In this document: positions 1-8,372 of the stretch, in pieces
Layout of the letters: each line of letters begins with the position of its first letter
Numbering within the stretch: the first letter of the stretch is position 1
Source of the DNA: Ch67 sp041395845
Lineage (GTDB): Bacteria; Pseudomonadota; Gammaproteobacteria; Pseudomonadales; Ketobacteraceae
Length of the DNA: 64,000 nucleotides
NCBI GenBank assembly: GCA_041395845.1
Contig: JAWKZS010000002.1
Coordinates: 282,950-346,949, forward strand
Direction of reading: 5' to 3'
Translations under genes and position numbers: made by a program
The notes under the pieces: generated by a model
What the model saw: the letters and a program-made list of their open reading frames with translations, nothing else
Told to the model about the DNA's origin: nothing
The model's database searches: none

Positions 1-1110
1 ATGGCGCAGAACAACGAGTCCCAACTGCTGGCCCGCCTGGGTGGTGATGAATTTGCCCTGGCACTCGCCCACCTCAACTCCCCCGAGCAGGCAGCCAAGG
101 TTGCGGCGCGGATTCTGGGCAAGCTGGCACTGCCATTCAAACTGCAGGATCACGAAGTCTGCATTGGCGCCAGCATCGGCATCGCGATTTTTCCTAAAGA
201 CGGCCAGACCCCGGAAGACCTGCTGAAAAACGCGGACGTGGCCATGTATGCCGCCAAAGCCAAAGGCAAAAACACCTTCCAGTTCTACGACGCCGCGATG
301 GAAAAACCCATGGCAGAACGTCTGCAGCTGGAAGCGGCGATGCGCACCGGCCTGGAAAACCGCGAATTCGTACTGTTCTATCAACCCAAGGTACCGGTGC
401 AGGGCCAGCAGCGGGTGGAATTCGAGGCCCTGATGCGTTGGCGTCACCCCGAAAAAGGCATGATCAGTCCCGGGCTGTTCATTCCGCTGGCGGAAGAAAC
501 CGGTTACATCAAGCAGCTGGGCGACTGGGCTCTGGAGTCTGCCTGCCTGCAACTGGAACAGTGGAATCTCGCCGGCATCCCGCACGCTGTCGTGTCCGTC
601 AACCTGTCACCGGTGCAACTGAACTACGGCAATCCCCTGCTGACCATCGATCGCTGCCTGCAACGCATGAACATCCAGCCTGATCAACTGGAGCTGGAAA
701 TTACCGAATCCGGTTTGATGCAGAACGAAGCCAATGCCATCGAGATCCTGCATCAACTGAAAGAACGCGGCGTGCGTATTGCACTGGATGACTTCGGCAC
801 CGGCTATTCATCCCTCGCCTACCTGCGCCGCTTCCCCATCGACACGCTGAAAATCGATCGCACCTTCATCCAGGATCTGGAGCAGGATGAAGAATCGGTA
901 CTGATGCTGGAATCCATCATCGGACTGGCGCAAAACCTGAAACTGGAAATCGTTGCCGAAGGCATTGAAACCGAAAGCCAGCTGAATATTCTGAAAAATC
1001 TCGGCTGCCATCTGGTGCAGGGTTTCTACTTCGCCCGCCCGACCATTGCGGACACGGCCATGCAGTTTTTTATCGACCGGCAACAGGTCAAACACGCCAT
1101 TAACAGCTGA
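1..1110 (+). CDS. GGDEF-EAL cyclic-di-GMP protein, 5' end outside the window
   Basis: C-terminal part of a protein that makes and/or degrades cyclic-di-GMP. The visible 369 residues start inside a GGDEF domain (LGGDEF at residues 13-18) and continue into a complete EAL domain (FEAL at 141-144, then VNLSP, LEITES, DDFGTGYSS, KIDRTF and VAEGIE blocks). All EAL metal- and substrate-binding signatures are present, so phosphodiesterase activity is likely, and the GGDEF core motif is canonical. The first ATG falls just before the GGDEF motif and lacks the normal start of that domain, so the real start and any sensor domains lie upstream of base 1. The EAL domain runs to within about 20 residues of the stop. 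Confidence 0.93.
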   Translation: MAQNNESQLLARLGGDEFALALAHLNSPEQAAKVAARILGKLALPFKLQDHEVCIGASIGIAIFPKDGQTPEDLLKNADVAMYAAKAKGKNTFQFYDAAMEKPMAERLQLEAAMRTGLENREFVLFYQPKVPVQGQQRVEFEALMRWRHPEKGMISPGLFIPLAEETGYIKQLGDWALESACLQLEQWNLAGIPHAVVSVNLSPVQLNYGNPLLTIDRCLQRMNIQPDQLELEITESGLMQNEANAIEILHQLKERGVRIALDDFGTGYSSLAYLRRFPIDTLKIDRTFIQDLEQDEESVLMLESIIGLAQNLKLEIVAEGIETESQLNILKNLGCHLVQGFYFARPTIADTAMQFFIDRQQVKHAINS

Positions 1111-1146
1111 CCCGTGGCGCGCCGGCACAAGCAGCCAGCAATCCGC

Positions 1147-1176
1147 TTTGCAACCGGATAAACAGACTATATAGTC
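1147..1176 (+). promoter_or_regulatory. Putative sigma70 promoter with palindrome for the P450 gene
   Basis: TTTGCA (1147-1152) and TATAGT (1170-1175) are 17 bases apart, a good sigma70-type arrangement 50-75 bases upstream of the P450 start. The -10 lies inside the perfect 12-base palindrome GACTATATAGTC (1165-1176), so a dimeric repressor could block it. Promoter assignment is inferred from sequence only. Confidence 0.4.
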
Positions 1177-1222
1177 ATAAAAAAGCAGTTCTCGCGGATG
1201 CACCATTGGCGGAGTCACCCCT

Positions 1223-2551
1223 ATGTCCATCACCACCACAGCTGCACTGAAACCGGTTCCCACCGATAACGGACGCCACCCGCTGGATTACACCATCGGT
1301 TTTTATCGCGACGTCAAATCCACCCTGCAAACCATTTACGAACGCAACGGCCCGGTGGTGAAGGTTGGCTACGGTATTTTTGCTGCGGTGAATCTGTTCG
1401 GCCCCGAAGCCAATCAGCTGGTGTTCCAGAACAAGGACAATGTGTTTTCCAGCGAACTGGGCTGGTCGTGGATTCTCGAACATGTTTTTCCCGGTTCGGT
1501 GATGGCGATGGACGGCGACCATCACCGCTATCAGCGCCGCATCATGAATCACGCTTTCAAAAAGCCGAATCTGGTGCGTTATCTGGATCACATGAATCCG
1601 TTTATTGCCGAAGGCCTGGATCGCTGGCAGCCGGATTCCCGTTTCCTGTTCTATCCGCACATCAAACAACTGACGCTGGATCTGGGCACATCGGTGTTCA
1701 TGGGTGTGGATCTGGGTGACAAGAAAGACACGATCAATCGCGCCTTCATGCGGGCAGTGGAAGGTTCCATCGCGCCGATTCGCAAACCGATTCCGCTCAC
1801 CGGTTACTGGTGGGGCGTGCAGGGCCGCAAGACGCTGGTGAACTTATTCCATTCGCTGCTGGAACAGAAGCGGCGCGAAGACACGCCGGATTTTTTCAGC
1901 CAGTTCTGTCATTCCGTGTCGGAATCCGGCGAGCGCTTTTCCGATCAGGAAATTGTCGATCACATGGCGTTCCTGATGATGGCCGCGCACGATACGACCA
2001 CCAGCACGCTGTCGACCCTGATTTACACGCTGGCAAAAAATCCCCAGTGGCAGGACAGGCTGCGGGAAGAAGCCCTTGCCTTCAACAAGCCGACGCTGTC
2101 GTTCGATGATCTGGCCCACGCCACCACCACCGAACTGTGCATGAAAGAAGCCCTGCGCATGTATCCGCCGTTGCCCACCATGCCCCGCACAACCACGCAG
2201 GAAGTGGGATACGCCGGCTACCGCATTCCGGCCAACACCATGGTGTCGGTATCGCCAGCGCACACCCATTACATGAAGGAAATCTGGACCGATCCGGAAA
2301 CATTCGACCCGCTACGGTTTGCACCACCACGGGAAGAACACAAGCGGCATCCGTTCGCCTGGGTGCCCTTCGGCGGCGGCGCCCACATGTGCATCGGCCA
2401 GCATTTTGCCGATCTGCAGATCAAGGCCATCATGCACCAGCTGGTGCGGCGTTATCGCTGGAGTGTGCCGCAGAATTATGTCGTGCCCTATCAGCTGGTT
2501 CCCATCGCCAAACCCAAGGACGGCCTGCCAATCCGGCTGGAGCGGATCTGA
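1223..2551 (+). CDS. Cytochrome P450
   Basis: Heme-thiolate monooxygenase of 442 residues, a normal single-domain length. The landmarks are all visible: I-helix AAHDTTT (254-260) for oxygen activation, K-helix ExxR (E309/R312), the meander motif FDPLRF (361-366), and the heme-binding loop FGGGAHMCIG (383-392) with Cys390 as the iron ligand. No fused reductase and no neighbouring ferredoxin gene is seen, so electron partners must be encoded elsewhere. GGAG at 1211-1214 supports the ATG at 1223. The gene stands alone, ends at a strong hairpin terminator and faces the glutaredoxin gene. The substrate cannot be read from sequence; a lipid, alkane or sterol-like substrate is possible. Confidence 0.95.
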   Translation: MSITTTAALKPVPTDNGRHPLDYTIGFYRDVKSTLQTIYERNGPVVKVGYGIFAAVNLFGPEANQLVFQNKDNVFSSELGWSWILEHVFPGSVMAMDGDHHRYQRRIMNHAFKKPNLVRYLDHMNPFIAEGLDRWQPDSRFLFYPHIKQLTLDLGTSVFMGVDLGDKKDTINRAFMRAVEGSIAPIRKPIPLTGYWWGVQGRKTLVNLFHSLLEQKRREDTPDFFSQFCHSVSESGERFSDQEIVDHMAFLMMAAHDTTTSTLSTLIYTLAKNPQWQDRLREEALAFNKPTLSFDDLAHATTTELCMKEALRMYPPLPTMPRTTTQEVGYAGYRIPANTMVSVSPAHTHYMKEIWTDPETFDPLRFAPPREEHKRHPFAWVPFGGGAHMCIGQHFADLQIKAIMHQLVRRYRWSVPQNYVVPYQLVPIAKPKDGLPIRLERI

Positions 2552-2619
2552 ACGACCCGCGTCGCGCAGGTATTTTCATCAGACGATAAAACGTCTGACA
2601 ACAAAACCTCAGACAACAA

Positions 2620-2646
2620 AAAAGGGAGCCGCGGCTCCCTTTTCTG
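2620..2646. terminator. Bidirectional rho-independent terminator
   Basis: A near-perfect inverted repeat, AAAAGGGAGCC/GGCTCCCTTTT, lies between the convergent P450 and glutaredoxin genes. It has an A-run on one side and a T-run on the other, so it can end transcription both ways. A smaller hairpin, CAGACG/CGTCTG, precedes it at 2580-2597. Confidence 0.8.
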
Positions 2647-2663
2647 TCTCGCTGTAACCGGTC

Positions 2664-2981
2664 TTACTCGGCAGCGGCTTCTTCAATCAGCGGCTTCAGT
2701 TCACCTTTCTGGGCCATTTCCAGAATGATGTCGCTGCCGCCAATCAGCTCGCCTTTCACCCACAGCTGGGGGAAGGTCGGCCAGTTGGCATACTTGGGCA
2801 GCTCCGCACGGATATCCGGGTGTTCCAGGATGTTCACGTAGGCGAACGGCTTGCCCACGGACATCAGGGCTTCCACCGCGCGAGCAGAAAAGCCGCACTG
2901 GGGAAACTGGGGTGAGCCCTTCATGTACAGGATTACGTTGTTGCTGCTGATCTGATCTTTGATGACATCCAGAGTGTTCAT
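2664..2981 (-). CDS. grxD: Monothiol glutaredoxin (Grx4 type)
   Basis: Cytosolic glutaredoxin of 105 residues with the CGFS active site (in PQCGFSARAVE) that defines the monothiol class. Family members bind a glutathione-coordinated [2Fe-2S] cluster and act in iron-sulfur cluster trafficking and iron homeostasis, usually with BolA-type partners. The WPTFPQLW and GGSDI segments that bind glutathione are also present. The start chosen is the ATG at 2981 (MNTLDVIKDQ), which matches the family N-terminus; a longer reading to 3056 adds non-conserved residues. It lies downstream of the molybdopterin enzyme on the same strand with a gap of about 95 bases, so it may have its own promoter. Confidence 0.95.
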   Translation of the reverse strand: MNTLDVIKDQISSNNVILYMKGSPQFPQCGFSARAVEALMSVGKPFAYVNILEHPDIRAELPKYANWPTFPQLWVKGELIGGSDIILEMAQKGELKPLIEEAAAE

Positions 2982-3075
2982 AGGGTACCTGCTTGTATAA
3001 ATCCGTTGCCGGAGACGACTGGGCGCAATTGTAACAGAGGCCCCCACCGCAAACACCGTACAGTAAACAGGGTCA

Positions 3076-5181
3076 TTAGGCTACCGGGGCGATCTGCACA
3101 GGCACTCCGTTGAGTGCCACATTCCCCGACAAATCATCCAGATACTGGTCATCCGTCAGGTCATTCACGCTGACACCGGCATGGGCTTCCGCCACCTGCA
3201 ACTGGATACCCTTGCGATGATGGCCCCAGCCGTGGGGCAGACTCACCACGCCCGGCATCATTTCGTCGGTCGCTTCCACTGCGACGGTCACCTTGCCGAC
3301 CCGGGATGTCACGGTCACCTGGGCGCCGCTGCTGACACCCAGCGCCGCCAGATCCTCCGGATGCATCAACAACTGACTACGATCCTTGCCCTTCACCAGC
3401 CGCTGGAAGTTGTGCATCCAGGAATTGTTGCTGCGCACATGGCGACGCCCGATCAGGCGGAAACCACCTGCCTGCACCTGTTGTGCGTCGGCCAGCAAAC
3501 GGGGAATGTCCGCCAGCACTTCCGGCGGTGCCAGCCGGATGTGCTTGTCCTCGTGATAGATCCGTTGCGGCAGCAACGTCGTGTGCTCACCCAGATCCAC
3601 CCCATGAGGATGTTCCTTCAACGTCTGCAACGACAGATCCTTGCCATAAGGGCCACCGCGCAATCCCATATCCAGAATCATTTCGGGCGGAAACGCCGGC
3701 AGCGGCTTTTGCCCAAGTCGCTGGGATACACGTTCGCCCAAGGCAACGAAAATCTCCCAGTCGTGCAGTGCACCGGCCGGTTTGGGGAAAATCGGCGGGT
3801 TGTATTTCGCGGTATTGCGCACCGCAAACGCGTGGAAGATCAGATCATAATGATCATGTTCCAGCGGACTGGTGGGCGGCAGAATCACATTGGCAAACCG
3901 CGTGGTTTCGTTGATGTACGGATCGATCGACACCATGAATTCCAGACCTGCCAGCGCCTGTTCCAATTGCTGGCCGTTGGGGGTCGACAGTACCGGATTG
4001 CCAGCCCCGGTAACCAGGGCACGAATCTGGCCTTCACCCGGTGTCAGGATTTCTTCCGCCAGCGCCGCCACCGGCAATTCACCCCCGAATTCCGGCAATC
4101 CCCGCACCCGGCTCTGCCAGGCATTGAAATGACCAGGCTTGCTGGCAGGCCCCCACACCGGATCGACCGCCGGCAGCGGGAGCATGGAACCACCGGGCAC
4201 ATCCAGATGACCAGTGAGAATATTCAGCAGCTGGATCGCCCACTGGCACAGGGCGCCAAAACGCTGCACGGAAATACCCATGCGGCCATAAATCACCGCT
4301 TTCGGCGTCTGCGCCAGCTGACGGGCCAGCGCCTGAATGTCCGCCTGGGGAATGCCGGTCTGCTGTTCCGCCAGGGTCAGGGTGAAGGGTTCCACCACGG
4401 CGGTCACGTCGTCCAGGCCGCTCAGGTGCGCCTGCAGATGGCCGGTGTTAACCCAGCCGTTGCTGATGACCTCGCGCACCAGCGCCAGTAGCAGAAAGGC
4501 ATCGGTTCCCGGCCGGATAAAATGATGCTGATCGGCGATGTCAGCGGTTTCGCTGCGGCGAGGATCGATCACCACCAGCTTGCCCCCACGCTGCTGCAGC
4601 GCCTTGGCGCGGTGGCGGAAGCCCGGCACCGTCCACAAACTTCCATTTGATGCCATCGGATTACCGCCGAGGATGATCAGCAGATCGGTGCGGTCGATGT
4701 CGGGCACCGGCACCATGATCTGATGGCCGTACATCCAGTAGCACATGAGCTGGTGCGGCAGCTGGTCCACCGAGGTGGCAGAAAAACGGTTGCGGGTTTT
4801 CAGGTGTTTGAACAGGTTGCCGGCGTGGGTCATCATACCCCAGTTGTGCACGCTGGGATTGCCGGCATACACGCCAAGCGCGTTGGCACCGTGCCGCTGC
4901 TGGATCTCCACCAGTTTATCCGCCACCAGATCAAGGGCCGCGTCCCAGCTGATGGGCTGCCATTGGTCACCGACTCGCTGCATGGGCTGGCGCAGACGAT
5001 CCGGATCGGCGTGAATGTCTTCCAGCGCCGTGGCTTTCGGGCAGATGTAGCCGCGGCTGAGGGGGTCCTGTTCATCACCCTTGATGGAGACGATCTGGTC
5101 GCCACGGGTTTTGATTTCCAGTCCGCAAATGGCTTCGCAGAGATGGCAGGCGCGGTAATGAGTCTGGATATCGTCGGACAT
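3076..5181 (-). CDS. Molybdopterin oxidoreductase (formate dehydrogenase / nitrate reductase superfamily)
   Basis: A 701-residue catalytic subunit of the DMSO-reductase superfamily. Near the N-terminus four cysteines (C12, C15, C19, C47; pattern CxxCxxxC-x27-C) form a [4Fe-4S] site, followed by the large molybdopterin-binding core (for example LIILGGNPMASN and VIDPRRSETA) and a C-terminal molydopterin-dinucleotide-binding barrel (from about residue 570; VRSNNSW, MHPEDLAALG). There is no twin-arginine signal, so it is probably cytoplasmic. Electron-transfer or membrane subunits are not encoded beside it. The segment around SATSVDQLPHQL, where family members carry the Mo ligand, shows neither Cys nor an obvious Sec codon. 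Specific substrate unknown. Confidence 0.9.
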   Translation of the reverse strand: MSDDIQTHYRACHLCEAICGLEIKTRGDQIVSIKGDEQDPLSRGYICPKATALEDIHADPDRLRQPMQRVGDQWQPISWDAALDLVADKLVEIQQRHGANALGVYAGNPSVHNWGMMTHAGNLFKHLKTRNRFSATSVDQLPHQLMCYWMYGHQIMVPVPDIDRTDLLIILGGNPMASNGSLWTVPGFRHRAKALQQRGGKLVVIDPRRSETADIADQHHFIRPGTDAFLLLALVREVISNGWVNTGHLQAHLSGLDDVTAVVEPFTLTLAEQQTGIPQADIQALARQLAQTPKAVIYGRMGISVQRFGALCQWAIQLLNILTGHLDVPGGSMLPLPAVDPVWGPASKPGHFNAWQSRVRGLPEFGGELPVAALAEEILTPGEGQIRALVTGAGNPVLSTPNGQQLEQALAGLEFMVSIDPYINETTRFANVILPPTSPLEHDHYDLIFHAFAVRNTAKYNPPIFPKPAGALHDWEIFVALGERVSQRLGQKPLPAFPPEMILDMGLRGGPYGKDLSLQTLKEHPHGVDLGEHTTLLPQRIYHEDKHIRLAPPEVLADIPRLLADAQQVQAGGFRLIGRRHVRSNNSWMHNFQRLVKGKDRSQLLMHPEDLAALGVSSGAQVTVTSRVGKVTVAVEATDEMMPGVVSLPHGWGHHRKGIQLQVAEAHAGVSVNDLTDDQYLDDLSGNVALNGVPVQIAPVA

Positions 5182-5223
5182 GGTGCGGACCTCTTGTTGT
5201 TATGTCGCTCTCGTCGGAATCAA

Positions 5224-5347
5224 TCAGGCAGCGCCAAGGTTTCTGGCGCTGGTTGCGCGGTCGAGCCTTGTGGCTCAGGACTCGCCGTGAACCCATCCAT
5301 GGGGGCTGCTCCGCGGCAACCATTCCGGCATTGTGCTGCTGCCTGAT
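5224..5347. repeat. Inverted repeats in the hyuB-molybdoenzyme intergenic region
   Basis: The 166-base gap between the two minus-strand genes holds an outer inverted repeat (ATCAGGCAGC at 5224-5233 and GCTGCCTGAT at 5338-5347) and an inner hairpin, AGCGCCA/TGGCGCT (5230-5250). No T-run follows, so a simple terminator is not supported; mRNA structure between the genes is possible. Confidence 0.35.
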
Positions 5348-6913
5348 TCACTCGCTTCCCCACCCGCCACCACCCGGCGTTGCCACCGTCAGCACATCGT
5401 GGGGTTGTACTTTCAACGTCATTTTTCCCGGTAAAACCTGATCGTTCAGCCGGTTCTCACCCGCCGCCCCCGCGTGACCACCCTGCAAGCCCCAGGGCTG
5501 CAGCGTGCGGCGTTCGGTCAGCAGTGACACGGTGGCCGGCTGCAAAAATTCGATTTCGCGCACCAATCCGTCGCCGCCGGCAAAGCGTCCTGCGCCACCG
5601 GAACCGCGCCGGATGCCGTAGCGCTTCACCCGCAGCGGATAGTGTGCTTCCAGGCTTTCCACCGGCGTGTTCAATGTATTGGTCATATGGGTCTGTATGG
5701 CGCTCAGGCCATTGCCCCGCGCCGATGCGCCCATGCCACCGCCCATGGTTTCGTAGTAATCCCAGCGCCGGCCGTCGTCATACAGCGCACCCATGGCCAG
5801 ATTGTTCATGGAACCGTGACTTGCCGCCGGAATGCGATCCGGCATCGCCTGCGCCAGTGCGCCCAGCAGCACATCCACCACTCGCGTACTGGTTTCCACA
5901 TTGCCGGCAGCCACGGCAGCGGGAAACCGCGCGTTGAGCAGACAACCTTCGGGCGCCTGCAGACTGATCGGCCGGAAGGTACCGGCGCAGGCCGGTGTCT
6001 GGGCTGGCATCAGGCAGCGGAACACGTAAAAAACAGCGGCGGCCGCCACCGACAGCGGACAGTTCACATTGCCGGGCACCTGCGCTGCGGTGCCGGCGAA
6101 ATCCACCACCACGCCCTCAGCGGACACCACAACCCGGGCGCTGATCGGAATCCGCCGGGTGCCGGCACCGTCGTCATCCAGATAATCCGTAAAAGCATAT
6201 TCCCCGGCCGGAATCGCCTGCAGACTCGCCAGCGCCAGTCGACAGCCATATTCATTCAAGGCAGCCACACAGGACTGGTAATGGGCCACACCATAGTGCG
6301 CGATCAGATCCTGCAAGCGGATGACACCGACCCGGTTGGCGCTCACCTGGGCGGAAAAATCCCCGGCCTCCGGGCCTGCGAGCGCCGCTGCATCAGCCTG
6401 CAACGCGGATTCGGCAACCCCCGCCAGTTGCTGCAATACCCGGTAATCCCACTGCCCGGCCCGCAGCAAATGGGTTGGCGCAATCACCACGCCTTCTTCA
6501 TGCAGGGAACGGGATACCGGCATCGAACCCGGTGCGCTGGCACCGATGTTGGCGTGATGAGCACGATTGGCAACGAATGCCACCAGCTGCTGTTCGACAA
6601 ACACCGGCGCAATCACCGTCACATCCGGCAGATGGGTGCCACCCTGATACGGGTCATTCACCACCACCATGTCGCCCGGCTGCCATTGCAGCGCGCCCAC
6701 GATCGAGCGCATTGCATAGGCCATGCTCCCCAGATGCACGGGAATACGTGCCGCCTGCGCCGTAAGTTCGCCGCCGGCGTCAAACACCGCACAGGAAAAA
6801 TCCAGCCGGTCCTTGATATTGGGGGAAAACGCCGCCCGCCGCAGGGCCGCGCCCATCTCGTCACAGACAGATTCAATCCGGCTGGAAAACAGGCCTAATT
6901 CAATGGGATTCAC
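5348..6913 (-). CDS. Hydantoinase B / oxoprolinase B family protein
   Basis: 521-residue protein of the HyuB (N-methylhydantoinase / 5-oxoprolinase beta) family. The N-terminus (NPIELGLFSSRIESVCDEMG, then SPNIKDRLDFSCAVFDA) and the VNDPYQGGTHLPD block are hallmark segments, and the length is typical. These proteins normally work with an ATP-dependent HyuA subunit to open cyclic amides such as hydantoins or 5-oxoproline. No hyuA gene is adjacent: the upstream neighbour is the divergent argD and downstream is a molybdopterin enzyme. Start is GTG at 6913, chosen because the family N-terminal sequence begins there; its ribosome site is weak. Substrate unknown. Confidence 0.9.
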   Translation of the reverse strand: MNPIELGLFSSRIESVCDEMGAALRRAAFSPNIKDRLDFSCAVFDAGGELTAQAARIPVHLGSMAYAMRSIVGALQWQPGDMVVVNDPYQGGTHLPDVTVIAPVFVEQQLVAFVANRAHHANIGASAPGSMPVSRSLHEEGVVIAPTHLLRAGQWDYRVLQQLAGVAESALQADAAALAGPEAGDFSAQVSANRVGVIRLQDLIAHYGVAHYQSCVAALNEYGCRLALASLQAIPAGEYAFTDYLDDDGAGTRRIPISARVVVSAEGVVVDFAGTAAQVPGNVNCPLSVAAAAVFYVFRCLMPAQTPACAGTFRPISLQAPEGCLLNARFPAAVAAGNVETSTRVVDVLLGALAQAMPDRIPAASHGSMNNLAMGALYDDGRRWDYYETMGGGMGASARGNGLSAIQTHMTNTLNTPVESLEAHYPLRVKRYGIRRGSGGAGRFAGGDGLVREIEFLQPATVSLLTERRTLQPWGLQGGHAGAAGENRLNDQVLPGKMTLKVQPHDVLTVATPGGGGWGSE

Positions 6914-7031
6914 ATCAGATCCAGAATCTTTTTCGACTGAAAACGGTCACCATGTTCGCCCTGCCAACCTGACGGGTCAACGGCGAAATGTGACAGCTTC
7001 TCGACACTGGCCGCTTCACCCGGCCCTGTGA

Positions 7032-7094
7032 TTGCACCCATGGTCGATTGGGACTATGATTGGGGCTTGAACGGCAGCGGTAGCTGCCTTTTTT
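7032..7094 (+). promoter_or_regulatory. argD promoter with start-proximal hairpin and T-run
   Basis: TTGCAC (7032-7037) and TATGAT (7055-7060) with a 17-base spacer make a strong sigma70-like promoter. Transcription should begin near 7067, directly followed by the hairpin GGCAGC-GGTA-GCTGCC (7073-7088) and TTTTTT (7089-7094), then the argD leader. The hairpin looks like an intrinsic terminator but is very close to the predicted start. It could be a 5' stabilising element, an attenuator, or the end of an upstream RNA not identified here. Confidence 0.45.
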
Positions 7095-7130
7095 ATTTTG
7101 TGGGACGGAGATAAGGATCGGGAAAGCGCT

Positions 7131-8330
7131 ATGCCAGTAACGGGTTTGATGTCCACTTATCGGCAGCAGGATGTAGCGTTCACCAAAGGTGAAGGCGTCT
7201 GGTTGTACGACACCGAAGGCAAGAAGTATCTGGATGCCATCAGCGGCATCGCTGTATGCGGACTCGGCCACTGCCACCCCCGAATCACCCGCGCCATACA
7301 GGATCAGGCTGCTCAACTGGTCCACACCTCCAATCTTTATCGCATTCCCAACCAGGAAGCGCTGGGCAAACGCCTGTGCGAAATTTCCGGTATGGACGCC
7401 TGCTTCTTTGGCAATTCCGGCGCCGAAGCCAACGAGTGCGCGATCAAGATCGCACGCCTGTATGGCCACAATAAAGGTATCGACAAGCCGGCGATCATCG
7501 TGATGGATCACTCCTTCCACGGTCGTACCCTGGCCACCCTGTCTGCCACCGGCAGCCGCAAGGTGCAGGCCGGTTTCGAGCCGCTGGTGACCGGTTTCGT
7601 CCGTGCCCCCTATAACGATCTGGAAGCGGTCAGGACCATCGCCCAGAACAACCCCAATGTCGTCGCCATCCTGGTCGAGCCTGTTCAGGGTGAAGGCGGT
7701 ATCCATATCGGTACCGACGACTACCTGAAAGGCCTGCGCACCGTGTGCGACGAACAGGGCTGGCTGCTCATGCTGGACGAAATCCAGACCGGTAACGGTC
7801 GCACCGGCACCTACTTTGCCTATCAGCAGCTGGGCTTCCTGCCCGATGTGGTGACCACCGCCAAGGGACTCGGTAACGGCTTGCCCATCGGCGCCTGTAT
7901 TGCCCGCGGCGTAGCAGCAGAAACCTTCAAGCCCGGCAATCATGGTTCCACCTATGGTGGCAACCCGCTGTGCTGTGGTGTGGCGCTGGAAGTGGTCAAC
8001 ACCCTGGTGGAAGAAAACCTGCCCGCCCGCGCCAAGGCGCTGGGTGACAAGCTGCTGGACGGCTTCCATGCCCAGCTGGACGGCGCCGACTACGTCACCG
8101 ACATCCGCGGCAAAGGCCTGATGATCGGTATCGAACTGAAAGAGCCATGCGGTGAACTGGTGATGCTGGCCAGGGCTCAGGGCCTGCTGATCAACGTCAC
8201 GTCCGACAACGTGATCCGTCTGCTGCCGGCCCTGACCATGACCGACAGCGAAGCCGATCACCTGGTTGAGCAGCTGTGCAAACTCATCAAGATCTGGGCT
8301 GCTGACGAGCGCGCCAAGCCGCGCAAGTAA
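7131..8330 (+). CDS. argD: Acetylornithine aminotransferase
   Basis: Class III PLP-dependent aminotransferase of arginine biosynthesis that converts N-acetylglutamate semialdehyde to N-acetylornithine; such enzymes often also serve lysine or succinylarginine pathways. Signatures include FFGNSGAEANE, DHSFHGRT, the LDEIQTGNGRTG segment and the PLP lysine in TTAKGLGNGLPIG (K245 from this start). With ATG 7131 it is 399 residues, a normal length; a TTG at 7098 would add 11 unsupported residues and ATG 7149 would remove six. The next gene, argF, starts 42 bases downstream, forming an arginine biosynthesis operon. Confidence 0.95.
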   Translation: MPVTGLMSTYRQQDVAFTKGEGVWLYDTEGKKYLDAISGIAVCGLGHCHPRITRAIQDQAAQLVHTSNLYRIPNQEALGKRLCEISGMDACFFGNSGAEANECAIKIARLYGHNKGIDKPAIIVMDHSFHGRTLATLSATGSRKVQAGFEPLVTGFVRAPYNDLEAVRTIAQNNPNVVAILVEPVQGEGGIHIGTDDYLKGLRTVCDEQGWLLMLDEIQTGNGRTGTYFAYQQLGFLPDVVTTAKGLGNGLPIGACIARGVAAETFKPGNHGSTYGGNPLCCGVALEVVNTLVEENLPARAKALGDKLLDGFHAQLDGADYVTDIRGKGLMIGIELKEPCGELVMLARAQGLLINVTSDNVIRLLPALTMTDSEADHLVEQLCKLIKIWAADERAKPRK

Positions 8331-8372
8331 CTTTCGCTTTCAAGACCTTTTCGCTTTTTGTGGGACACCGCC

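Noticed and set aside
3181..4491. A 436-codon open frame opposite the molybdopterin enzyme
   Set aside because: Translation is rich in His, Arg and Gln with no domain; the minus-strand gene has Fe-S and cofactor motifs.
6915..8261. A 448-codon open frame opposite argD
   Set aside because: argD is a clear enzyme on the other strand; the opposite frame shows Gly/Gln-rich noise and no motif.
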